20,606 nucleotides of DNA from NCBI GenBank assembly GCA_051881355.1, contig JBJEPS010000031.1, positions 1 through 20,606 on the forward strand, written 5' to 3'. Source of the DNA: Fimenecus sp051881355 (lineage in GTDB: Bacteria > Bacillota > Clostridia > Oscillospirales > Acutalibacteraceae). Shown piece after piece: positions 1 to 6,843 of the stretch. Position 1 is the stretch's first letter. Each line of letters starts with the position of its first letter. Below the pieces are notes generated by a model that was given only the letters and a program-made list of their open reading frames with translations, was not told the origin of the DNA and did not search any database. The position numbers were made by a program, and so were the translations under genes.

Positions 1-1
1 C

Positions 2-1330
2 GATACGGCATCTGCCGATGAAACGCTTTCAACCGAAGCGCGGCAGACGCTCTCTCTGCGTGCGTATGCGATGGACGACACTATCGGCAAATTCGGCATC
101 GAAAGCGCGATGGAGGACTATCTGCGCGGTACAAACGGCGTGATGACAACCACCACCGACGCCGAGGGGAATAAAACCTCGGAAATCACGACTGCACCCG
201 TGGACGGCAACGCCGTAATTTTGACGATTGATTCCGCATTCCAAAAGCAGGTGCAGGACGCGCTTGCGTCCTTTATTCAGAATTACCGCGACAAGGAGTC
301 CATTCCGGCGGTCGGGTCTGCGGTGGTGATTGACGTGAAAAACGGCGCGGTGCTTGCGTGCGCAACCTACCCGAGCTATAATCTCGCCACCTATTACGAG
401 GATTACAATACCTTGGCGGCGGACAAGTCCTCCCCGCTGTGGAACCGGGCGCTTCTTTCCACCTATGAGCCCGGGTCGACGATAAAGCCGGCGATTGCTT
501 TGGCAGGCTTAGAGGAAGGCATTATTACGGAAAGCACCAAATTCCGTTGTACGCATACCTATACACAGTTTGCTGACACCACCTTCAAATGCTTGGGTTA
601 TCACGGCAGTATTGATGTGAAGGAAGCGTTAAACCAGTCCTGCAATATCTACTTTTATGAGACGGGCAGACTGCTCGGCATTAACAAGATGAACGATTAC
701 TGCACGCGCTTCGGACTCGGGCAGAAAACCGGCGTCGAAATTCCGGAGTCCACGGGGGTGCTTGCAAGTGTGGCATACCGCGAGGCACACGGCGGCACAT
801 GGTACCCCGGCGATACGGTGCAGGCGGCAATCGGACAGTCCGACAACCTGTTTACCCCGATTCAGCTTGCGGGATACGCGGCGACCATTGCCAACGGCGG
901 TACGCGCTATCAGGCGCATTTTGTCAAAAGCGTGAAAACGGCGGACTATAAAGAAACGTTGCTTGAAAACAGCGGTACGGTTTTAAATGAAACCGGGATT
1001 TCCGCGAATAACATTCGCATTGTCAAAGAGGGCATGCTGCGTCTTGGTTCGCGCCTTTCGGCGTTTCAGGATTTACCTGTGCAGGTGGCGGCAAAGACCG
1101 GTACTGCGGAATCCAAAGCCAAAGTGAACGGCTCGATTGTGGAGGGCTTAAACGGTTTTATGATTTCGTTTGCACCGTATGACGACCCTGAAATTGCAGT
1201 TGCCGTAGCGATTGAAAACCTGAACAGCGGTTCTGCAACGGCGGTTTTGGTTGCAGATATTTACAGAGCGTATTTTAATACATCGGAAAATTATACGGCA
1301 CAGCAGGGCTATAATACCGTATTGAACTAA
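2..1330 (+). CDS. mrdA: Class B penicillin-binding protein, PBP2/MrdA type (5' end outside window)
   Basis: This is a transpeptidase that cross-links peptidoglycan outside the membrane, probably with the RodA/MreB elongation machinery. The frame is open from base 2, so the N-terminus (membrane anchor and most of the dimerisation domain) lies upstream; the ATG at 71 is internal. All three catalytic motifs are visible: SxxK as STIK inside EPGSTIKP (Ser codon 476-478), SxN as SCN (638-646), and KTG as KTGTAE (from 1094). The YLRGTNG segment matches the end of the PBP dimerisation region. The protein ends shortly after the transpeptidase fold and has no PASTA repeats, which argues against SpoVD/PBP2x types. 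A minD-like gene follows after 19 bp and mgsA comes next, as in clostridial mreBCD-mrdA-min-mgsA clusters. The family is certain; the mrdA assignment rests on context. Confidence 0.88.
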   Translation, partial: DTASADETLSTEARQTLSLRAYAMDDTIGKFGIESAMEDYLRGTNGVMTTTTDAEGNKTSEITTAPVDGNAVILTIDSAFQKQVQDALASFIQNYRDKESIPAVGSAVVIDVKNGAVLACATYPSYNLATYYEDYNTLAADKSSPLWNRALLSTYEPGSTIKPAIALAGLEEGIITESTKFRCTHTYTQFADTTFKCLGYHGSIDVKEALNQSCNIYFYETGRLLGINKMNDYCTRFGLGQKTGVEIPESTGVLASVAYREAHGGTWYPGDTVQAAIGQSDNLFTPIQLAGYAATIANGGTRYQAHFVKSVKTADYKETLLENSGTVLNETGISANNIRIVKEGMLRLGSRLSAFQDLPVQVAAKTGTAESKAKVNGSIVEGLNGFMISFAPYDDPEIAVAVAIENLNSGSATAVLVADIYRAYFNTSENYTAQQGYNTVLN

Positions 1331-1335
1331 TCTGC

Positions 1336-1340
1336 GGAGG
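1336..1340 (+). promoter_or_regulatory. Ribosome binding site of the minD-like gene
   Basis: GGAGG lies 9 bases before the ATG at 1350 and sits directly behind the PBP stop. It supports this start and co-transcription of the two genes. Confidence 0.7.
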
Positions 1341-1349
1341 ACGGCGGAA

Positions 1350-2093
1350 ATGGAGAAAGTTTTATTTGCGTCCGGCAAAGGCGGCGTCGGGAAGTCCACC
1401 TTGGCAGTCTGCCTTGCCCGTGCACTTGCAGAACATCAAAAACGTGTATTGCTGGTGGATTGTGACATCGGCATACGCGCGCTTGACTTACTGACGGGAT
1501 TGGGCGCGGGCGCGGTGTATTCGTGGCTGGATTTATTGGAGGGAAATTGCACAAAAGCCGATGCGCTTTTAACCGACCCGAAAACGGGGATTTCTTTGCT
1601 GACGGCGCCGAACCGTCTTGAAATGCCCGTGCCAACGGCGGCGTTTTCGGAGATGCTCGAAACGCTTTCAGATAGCTTTGATTTTTGCTTTTTGGATGCA
1701 GGTGCCGGGCTTTTCGACCTTTTGGGTGTGCTCGGCGCAGTGGCGGATACAGGCGTTTTGGTTGCCACGCCCGACGCGGTCTCGGCGCGTGCGGCGGCAG
1801 CGACGGCGGACGTGCTGCGGGCGACACGCACCGATGAAAACCTACGGTTGCTGTTAAACCGTTACACAATCGGCGATGTGCGCTGCGGCGCGGTGCTTTC
1901 GGCGGACGAAATGGTGGATTTAACCGAATTGCGGCTTTTGGGCGCCGTGCCGGAGGATATGTATCTGCGTGTGCTCTCGTGCGGAGAAGCGCCTTCGCAG
2001 CCCGCCAAAGACGCGTTTGATCGGATTGCGCGCAGGCTCCTCGGCGAAAGCGTGCCGTTTCGGGAGAAAAAGTTAAAATCTGTGCACTTTTGA
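1350..2093 (+). CDS. MinD-like ParA/MinD-family ATPase without MinC or MinE neighbours
   Basis: This is a 247-aa P-loop ATPase. The deviant Walker A motif GKGGVGKST is at residues 9-17, followed by the MinD-like DCDIGIRALDLLTGL segment near 38-52, a DAGAG motif at the position of the MinD DSPAG loop, and a late LLNRYTIGDV...GAVPED region that also matches MinD. Family members dimerise on ATP and bind the membrane to place the division site. E. coli MinD is about 270 aa and ends in an amphipathic membrane helix after an acidic-basic linker. Here the protein stops at REKKLKSVHF, so that helix is short or missing. The gene follows the PBP by 19 bp and mgsA comes next behind its own promoter. No minC, minE or rodA lies between them. 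I infer a diverged or orphan MinD; another ParA-like role remains possible. Confidence 0.82.
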   Translation: MEKVLFASGKGGVGKSTLAVCLARALAEHQKRVLLVDCDIGIRALDLLTGLGAGAVYSWLDLLEGNCTKADALLTDPKTGISLLTAPNRLEMPVPTAAFSEMLETLSDSFDFCFLDAGAGLFDLLGVLGAVADTGVLVATPDAVSARAAAATADVLRATRTDENLRLLLNRYTIGDVRCGAVLSADEMVDLTELRLLGAVPEDMYLRVLSCGEAPSQPAKDAFDRIARRLLGESVPFREKKLKSVHF

Positions 2094-2101
2094 AAAAAAG
2101 A

Positions 2102-2130
2102 TTGAAATTTTCCCCGCTGTTTGTTATACT
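2102..2130 (+). promoter_or_regulatory. Sigma-A type promoter of mgsA
   Basis: The -35 TTGAAA (2102-2107) and -10 TATACT (2125-2130) are exactly 17 bp apart, and TGT precedes the -10 (extended -10). It gives mgsA an independent transcript with a leader of about 60 bases. Confidence 0.75.
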
Positions 2131-2157
2131 ATTAACAGTTTTGGAAATTTTTGCAAC

Positions 2158-2169
2158 CCGCTGCAGCGG
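2158..2169. repeat. 12-bp perfect palindrome in the mgsA leader
   Basis: CCGCTGCAGCGG reads the same on both strands. It lies about 20 bases after the expected transcription start and before the mgsA ribosome binding site. It could be a protein operator or a short leader structure. The sequence alone does not decide. Confidence 0.4.
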
Positions 2170-2198
2170 CAACGACACAATGAAAGCGAGGAGAATGT

Positions 2199-2600
2199 AT
2201 GAATATTGCCTTGATGGCACATGACTCAAAAAAAGAATTGCTTACCCAGTTCTGTATCGCGTATTGCGGAATTCTTTCACGCCATAACCTTTGTGCGACC
2301 GGCACAACCGGGAAAATGGTCGCCGAGGCAACAGGCTTGCACATTACCCGCTTTTTAAGCGGTTCGCAGGGCGGTGACCAGCAAATCGGCGCACGCATTG
2401 CCTGCAATGAAATCGACCTTTTGCTGATTTTCCGTGACCCGTTAAATCCTAAGCCCCACGAGCCGAAGGAAACCAATCTTCTGCGGTTGTGTGATGTGCA
2501 CAATATCCCCGTGGCAACCAATATTGCCACTGCGGAGGCGATTATTCACTCGCTGGAACGCGGCGACCTGGATTGGCGCGATATTGTCAATCCCAAATAA
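2199..2600 (+). CDS. mgsA: Methylglyoxal synthase
   Basis: This cytosolic enzyme converts dihydroxyacetone phosphate to methylglyoxal and phosphate, a bypass used when phosphosugars pile up. At 133 aa it is close to the B. subtilis protein in length. Visible family landmarks are H8-D9 and K12 (E. coli H19, D20, K23), the phosphate-binding GTTG at 35-38, GGDQQIG with D60 (E. coli D71), RDPL with D80 (E. coli D91), H87 (E. coli H98), R96 (E. coli R107) and the PVATNIATAE block. One active-site position differs: where E. coli has D101 in HDPDVKALLR, this protein has K90 in HEPKETNLLR. GAGGAG lies 6 bases before the ATG. The gene has its own promoter, with hisS 72 bp downstream. Identity is secure; full activity is less so because of K90. 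Confidence 0.93.
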   Translation: MNIALMAHDSKKELLTQFCIAYCGILSRHNLCATGTTGKMVAEATGLHITRFLSGSQGGDQQIGARIACNEIDLLLIFRDPLNPKPHEPKETNLLRLCDVHNIPVATNIATAEAIIHSLERGDLDWRDIVNPK

Positions 2601-2620
2601 ACAAAAACAAACAAATTTCA

Positions 2621-2651
2621 CTTTCCCCCTCTGTTTCGGGAGGGGGAAAAG
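2621..2651 (+). terminator. Hairpin between mgsA and hisS
   Basis: TTTCCCCCT (2622-2630) pairs perfectly with AGGGGGAAA (2641-2649) around a 10-base loop. No clear T-run follows, so it may be a weak terminator, a processing signal or a bidirectional element. The 72-bp gap is too short for a T-box leader for hisS. Confidence 0.45.
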
Positions 2652-2672
2652 TTCTATTATAGGTGATAAGGA

Positions 2673-4016
2673 ATGGCTTTAATTACCAATGCAATCAAAG
2701 GGACGCTTGATTTGCTCCCGAAAGAAAGCTATAAAACGCAGTATGTGGAAAGCGCTGTGCGCGAAATTGCGGAAAACTTCGGATTTTACGAAATGCGCAC
2801 CCCTGTGTTTGAGCATACTGAGCTTTTTCAGCGCTCCGTCGGCGAAACGACCGACGTAGTGCAAAAGGAAATGTATACCTTTGAAGATAAGGGCGGGCGT
2901 TCGATTACTTTGCGCCCCGAGGGCACGGCAGGCGCGGCGCGCGCGTTCTTAGAAAACGGGCTGTTTAACGAGGCGCTTCCGCAGAAAATTTATTATTTGA
3001 CCTCGTGCTACCGCTACGAAAAGCCCCAGGCAGGGCGGCTTCGCGAATTCCACCAGTTCGGTGTCGAAGCCTTCGGTGCGGGGACCCCTGCACAGGACGC
3101 AGAGATTATCGCCCTGGCGAACGAAGTATTCAATTTCCTCGGCGTCAAAAATTTAACGCTCGAAATCAATTCTATCGGCTGTCCCACCTGCCGCGCGGCA
3201 TATCAAAAGGCGCTGAAAGCGTATTTTGAAAATTATAAGTCCGAGCTTTGCGAAACCTGTAAAGGCAGACTCGACCGCAACCCGATGCGTATTTTAGACT
3301 GCAAAAGTCCCGTTTGCTCCGAAATTGCGGCGGGTGCACCAAAGATTTTGGATTATCTTTGCGACGATTGCCGTGCGCACTTCGACGCGGTACAGCAGTA
3401 TTTGAATACCATGCAGATTGACTTCACCGTCAACCCCGAAATCGTGCGCGGACTTGACTATTACACCCGCACGGTATTTGAATTTGTGTCCAATGAAATC
3501 GGCGCACAGGGCACGGTATGCGGCGGCGGACGGTATGACGGGCTGTTGGAGGAGCTCGGCGGCAAGCCGTTGCCCGCCTGTGGCTTCGGTATGGGGATTG
3601 AACGGCTGCTCCTTTTGATGGAGGCGCAAAACACCCCGTTCCCCGAACGCAAGGGCTGTGACCTTTATTTTGCAAGTATGGGCGAAAAAGCCAATCTCGA
3701 AGCGGCACGGCTGGCGCTCGACCTTCGCAATGAAGGGCTTTCCGCACAGTTCGATACCGTCGGGCGGGGCTTGAAGGCGCAAATGAAATACGCCGACAAG
3801 CTGGGCGCGCTGTATACGGTGGTTTTGGGCGATGACGAATTGGAAACACGTAAAGCGAAGCTCAAAAATATGAAGGACGGCACAGAGACCGAAATTGCTT
3901 TGGACGATTTTACCGACACATTTCAATCTATCGTGATAAAAGACGCAATGTCGGGCTTTGAGTCGCTCGGTATCGATGAAGCACAGCTTGCCGAAATTTT
4001 GGGAGGCACAAACTGA
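2673..4016 (+). CDS. hisS: Histidyl-tRNA synthetase
   Basis: This class II synthetase charges tRNA-His in the cytosol. The 447-aa protein shows the class II core: motif 2 around residues 110-135 (CYRYEKPQAGRLREFHQFG), the two histidine-specific signatures RGLDYYTRTVFEF (259-271) and GGGRYDGLLEELGG (284-297), and motif 3 FGMGIERLLLL (305-315). A C-terminal anticodon-binding domain follows from about 328. The insertion region carries cysteine pairs (C170/C173, C193/C196, C210/C215, C230/C233), a pattern seen in many bacterial HisRS and consistent with metal binding. The start is supported by AGGTGATAAGG just upstream. Its TGA shares one base with the aspS ATG, indicating coupled translation. 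The hisS-aspS pairing is common in Firmicutes. Confidence 0.97.
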   Translation: MALITNAIKGTLDLLPKESYKTQYVESAVREIAENFGFYEMRTPVFEHTELFQRSVGETTDVVQKEMYTFEDKGGRSITLRPEGTAGAARAFLENGLFNEALPQKIYYLTSCYRYEKPQAGRLREFHQFGVEAFGAGTPAQDAEIIALANEVFNFLGVKNLTLEINSIGCPTCRAAYQKALKAYFENYKSELCETCKGRLDRNPMRILDCKSPVCSEIAAGAPKILDYLCDDCRAHFDAVQQYLNTMQIDFTVNPEIVRGLDYYTRTVFEFVSNEIGAQGTVCGGGRYDGLLEELGGKPLPACGFGMGIERLLLLMEAQNTPFPERKGCDLYFASMGEKANLEAARLALDLRNEGLSAQFDTVGRGLKAQMKYADKLGALYTVVLGDDELETRKAKLKNMKDGTETEIALDDFTDTFQSIVIKDAMSGFESLGIDEAQLAEILGGTN

Positions 4017-5809
4017 TGGATACTTTAAACGGATTAAAACGCACGCAGTATTGCGGCGAATTTACCGCCGCGGATATCGGCAAAGAAGCCGTTGTTTGCG
4101 GTTGGGTGCAAAAGCAACGTGACCTCGGTGCGCTGATTTTCGTGGATTTGCGCGACCGAAGCGGCATTTTGCAGTTGGCATTTACCGAAAGCACCGACCG
4201 CGCAATTTTTGATAAGGCGTTTTCACTTCGTTCGGAATATGTGATTGCCGCAAAAGGCGTGGTGCGCGAGCGCGCGGCGAAAAATCCCGATTTGCCGACG
4301 GGCGATGTGGAGTTGGAAGTTACGGATTTGCGCCTGCTCTCGAAAAGCGAAACCCCGCCGTTTGAAATTGTCGAAAATTCGCAAACGGGGGAACTGACAA
4401 GGCTGAAATACCGCTATCTTGACTTGCGGCGCCCCGATTTGCAAAAGAATATTTTAATGCGCCACAAAATCGCCAAAATCACACGCGATTATTTTGATGA
4501 AAACGGCTTTATCGAAATTGAAACGCCGATGCTTATTCGTTCCACCCCCGAGGGCGCACGTGATTTCTTAGTGCCGTCGCGTATTCACAAAGGCAGTTTT
4601 TATGCGTTGCCGCAGTCGCCGCAGTTATATAAACAACTGTCGATGGTGGCAGGCTTTGACCGCTATATGCAAATTGCGCGCTGCTTCCGCGATGAGGACT
4701 TGCGCGCCGACCGTCAGCCCGAATTTACGCAAATCGACCTTGAAATGTCGTTTGTCGATATGGAAGATGTGCTCGCAATCGGTGAAGGCTATATGAAACG
4801 CGTGTTTAAAGAGGCAATCGGCGTGGAGATTGAAACGCCCCTGCCGCGCCTAACCTACCAAGAGGCGATGAACCGCTACGGCTCGGACAAGCCCGATACC
4901 CGCTATGCAATGGAAATCACCGATTTGACCGACGCGGTGCGTGACACGGAATTTGTCGTGTTCAAAAGTGCCATCGAAAACGGCGGTACGGTACGGTGCA
5001 TCACCGCGAAGAATGCGGCGGGTGTGCTCACTCGTAAGGAAATCGATAAATTGACCGAGTTTGTGAAAGGTATCGGCGCAAAAGGGCTTGCGTGGGCACG
5101 CTTAAATTCCGACGGCACGGCTTGCTCGTTCGCAAAATTTATGACTGAAGCACAGTTGCAGGCGATTTTTGACATCGCAAATGCGGAAACGGGCGATGTG
5201 GTACTGATTGTCGCCGATGCGAAGGAAAGCTTGGTGCTTTCCGTTCTCGGCGCATTGCGGCAGACTGTTGCCGAGAAATTGGATATCATTCCGAAAGATA
5301 AATTTAATCTGCTTTGGATTACCGAGTTCCCGTTTTTCGATTGGGACGCGGATTTGGGCGAATATGTTGCGATGCACCACCCCTTTACCGCGCCGATGGA
5401 CGAGTGTCTTGACTACCTCGAAACCGACAAAGCCAAGGTGCGCGCAAAAGCCTACGACTTGGTGCTCAACGGCATTGAGCTTTCCAGCGGTTCTATCCGC
5501 ATTACAAATCCCGAATTGCAAAGCCGTATTTTTGACTTGTTGGGGCTTACAAAGGAAGAAGCGCAGGAGAAATTCGGCTATTTGTTAGACGCGTTCCGCT
5601 ACGGTGCGCCGCCGCACGGCGGTATGGGCATCGGGCTGGACCGCTTGTGTATGCAGATGCTTCGCACCGATTCCTTGCGCGACGTTGTCGCCTATCCGAA
5701 GGTGCAAAACGCCTCTGAGCCGATGACCGAGTGCCCCGCGCAGGTGGACGCGCTCCAGCTTTCCGACCTCGGCATCGCCGTAACGCAGGAAGAACCGAAA
5801 GCAGAATGA
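4016..5809 (+). CDS. aspS: Aspartyl-tRNA synthetase (bacterial type, likely discriminating)
   Basis: This class II synthetase charges tRNA-Asp. It is 597 aa, normal for the bacterial type: OB-fold anticodon domain (1-110), catalytic core with motif 2 FRDEDLRADRQPEFTQ (224-239), a GAD insertion domain (about 290-420), and motif 3 with GIGLDRL (538-544). Two positions linked to tRNA choice read L37 (in RDLGALIF) and K89 (in RERAAKNP). The non-discriminating type, as in Pseudomonas aeruginosa, has H and G there. I therefore infer that it charges only tRNA-Asp, and that Asn-tRNA is made by AsnRS elsewhere. GGGAGG at 4001-4006, inside the hisS end, serves as ribosome binding site. The start overlaps the hisS stop (TGATG). 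Confidence 0.97.
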   Translation: MDTLNGLKRTQYCGEFTAADIGKEAVVCGWVQKQRDLGALIFVDLRDRSGILQLAFTESTDRAIFDKAFSLRSEYVIAAKGVVRERAAKNPDLPTGDVELEVTDLRLLSKSETPPFEIVENSQTGELTRLKYRYLDLRRPDLQKNILMRHKIAKITRDYFDENGFIEIETPMLIRSTPEGARDFLVPSRIHKGSFYALPQSPQLYKQLSMVAGFDRYMQIARCFRDEDLRADRQPEFTQIDLEMSFVDMEDVLAIGEGYMKRVFKEAIGVEIETPLPRLTYQEAMNRYGSDKPDTRYAMEITDLTDAVRDTEFVVFKSAIENGGTVRCITAKNAAGVLTRKEIDKLTEFVKGIGAKGLAWARLNSDGTACSFAKFMTEAQLQAIFDIANAETGDVVLIVADAKESLVLSVLGALRQTVAEKLDIIPKDKFNLLWITEFPFFDWDADLGEYVAMHHPFTAPMDECLDYLETDKAKVRAKAYDLVLNGIELSSGSIRITNPELQSRIFDLLGLTKEEAQEKFGYLLDAFRYGAPPHGGMGIGLDRLCMQMLRTDSLRDVVAYPKVQNASEPMTECPAQVDALQLSDLGIAVTQEEPKAE

Positions 5810-5821
5810 TTTTTCACGTTG

Positions 5822-5867
5822 CCACCGTAAAAAGGGGACTGTCCCTCTTTTTACGGTGGTTTTCTTT
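5822..5867 (+). terminator. Intrinsic terminator after aspS
   Basis: A 13-bp perfect stem, CCACCGTAAAAAG (5822-5834) with CTTTTTACGGTGG (5847-5859), is followed by TTTTCTTT. The apex holds a smaller palindrome, GGGACTGTCCC. It closes the hisS-aspS unit. The long symmetric stem also resembles dispersed palindromic repeats. Confidence 0.75.
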
Positions 5868-5902
5868 GTCCTGCGCTGAAATTTTGCTTTATGCGTGGGG
5901 GA

Positions 5903-5931
5903 TTGCAAGTTGCTTCGTGATTTGCTATACT
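5903..5931 (+). promoter_or_regulatory. Sigma-A type promoter of the 5963 gene
   Basis: The -35 TTGCAA (5903-5908) and -10 TATACT (5926-5931) are separated by 17 bp, with TGC directly before the -10 (extended -10). The coding start follows at 5963, giving a short leader. Confidence 0.75.
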
Positions 5932-5962
5932 GAACGTATCAATTTATGAGAGGTGGAAAACA

Positions 5963-6781
5963 ATGCAACTCGGAAAACAACTTTTAAAAATCGTGGATCA
6001 AGGCGGCACCCCTTTGTACGGCAACGGCGCGTTGGTCGGCAGCCGCTATTATACGGGGACGGACTGTTTTGCTTCGGCGCAGGGCATCACCAATGACGGA
6101 CGGTATTATTACTGTACGGGCACATTTGTGCCGCTCAACTACCAAGGACTTACCAAAATCGATATGCAAACGGGCGAAATTGTGCTGAAAAAAGGTGGAT
6201 ATCTGCCGCAAATACTTGCCGAACAGGGCTTTAACCATTACGGCGGCTGTACCTATTTTGAAGGCAAAATCTATGTTGCGATTGAGGACAAAGACCGCGC
6301 GCACCCGTGCCTTGGCGTATTTGATGCCGAAACGCTCGAATTTACGGGGCAGTACCGCATTCTCGGCGGAGAAATCCAGCCAAACGGCAATTTGCCGTGG
6401 TGCGCCGCGGACAAAGAAAAGCGCCTGCTGTATACGGGCTATTTTGACCATTGTGACCATATCAATGAATTTCATATCGACGACTTATCGTTTATTCGGC
6501 ATATTCCGATTGATTTCACCGTAGAAAAAACACAGGGCGGTGAAATGTGGAACGGGCTTATCTACATATCCTGTCACGATAGCTGGAAAACCAAGCATAT
6601 CTATTCTATTAATCCCGAAAACGGCGCGGTGCGTGCCGTGATGGCGCGTGCGGCAGGTCCGCATATTGTGGAGTCCGAGGGGATTACGATTTGTCCGATG
6701 GCAGATGGCTCGCTTTTCCATCAGTTAGATGTTATCTATCCGCTGGGGCTCGCCATTCGGCGGTATAAAGCGACGCTGTAA
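5963..6781 (+). CDS. Predicted beta-propeller protein, function unknown
   Basis: I do not recognise a named family for this 272-aa protein. It has no signal peptide or membrane segment, so it is probably cytosolic. The sequence shows repeated short strands of propeller type: GITNDGRYYYCTG (about 41-53), GGCTYFEGKIYVAIEDKD (about 94-111), LGVFDAETLEF, GGEMWNGLIYISCHDSW, and a closing SEGITICPMADGSLFHQLDVI. These are spaced 40-50 residues apart, like SMP-30 or quinoprotein-like propellers of 5-6 blades. GAGGTGG lies just before the ATG and a good promoter stands upstream, behind the aspS terminator. The next gene begins 62 bp downstream and also encodes a propeller, so the two may be co-transcribed and related in role. 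The ORF is certain; the fold is inferred. Confidence 0.8.
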   Translation: MQLGKQLLKIVDQGGTPLYGNGALVGSRYYTGTDCFASAQGITNDGRYYYCTGTFVPLNYQGLTKIDMQTGEIVLKKGGYLPQILAEQGFNHYGGCTYFEGKIYVAIEDKDRAHPCLGVFDAETLEFTGQYRILGGEIQPNGNLPWCAADKEKRLLYTGYFDHCDHINEFHIDDLSFIRHIPIDFTVEKTQGGEMWNGLIYISCHDSWKTKHIYSINPENGAVRAVMARAAGPHIVESEGITICPMADGSLFHQLDVIYPLGLAIRRYKATL

Positions 6782-6831
6782 GGCGGTGCGGCGGACAGAA
6801 AATTCCTTCCTCGTTTGGCGGGGAAGTTTTG

Positions 6832-6838
6832 CGGAGGA
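6832..6838 (+). promoter_or_regulatory. Ribosome binding site fixing the start at 6844
   Basis: GGAGGAG lies 5 bases before the ATG at 6844. It overlaps codons that would be used from the upstream in-frame TTG at 6829, so the ATG is the better start. Confidence 0.75.
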
Positions 6839-6843
6839 GAAAA

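Noticed and set aside
1327..2229. Minus-strand open frame of 300 codons opposite the minD-like gene
   Set aside because: It is Pro/Arg-rich, has no recognisable domain, and crosses the mgsA promoter.
2601..2672. T-box leader for hisS
   Set aside because: The gap is only 72 bases. It has no T-box core and no antiterminator alternative.
6829..6843. TTG start for the phosphoesterase gene
   Set aside because: It overlaps the ribosome binding site that serves the ATG at 6844.
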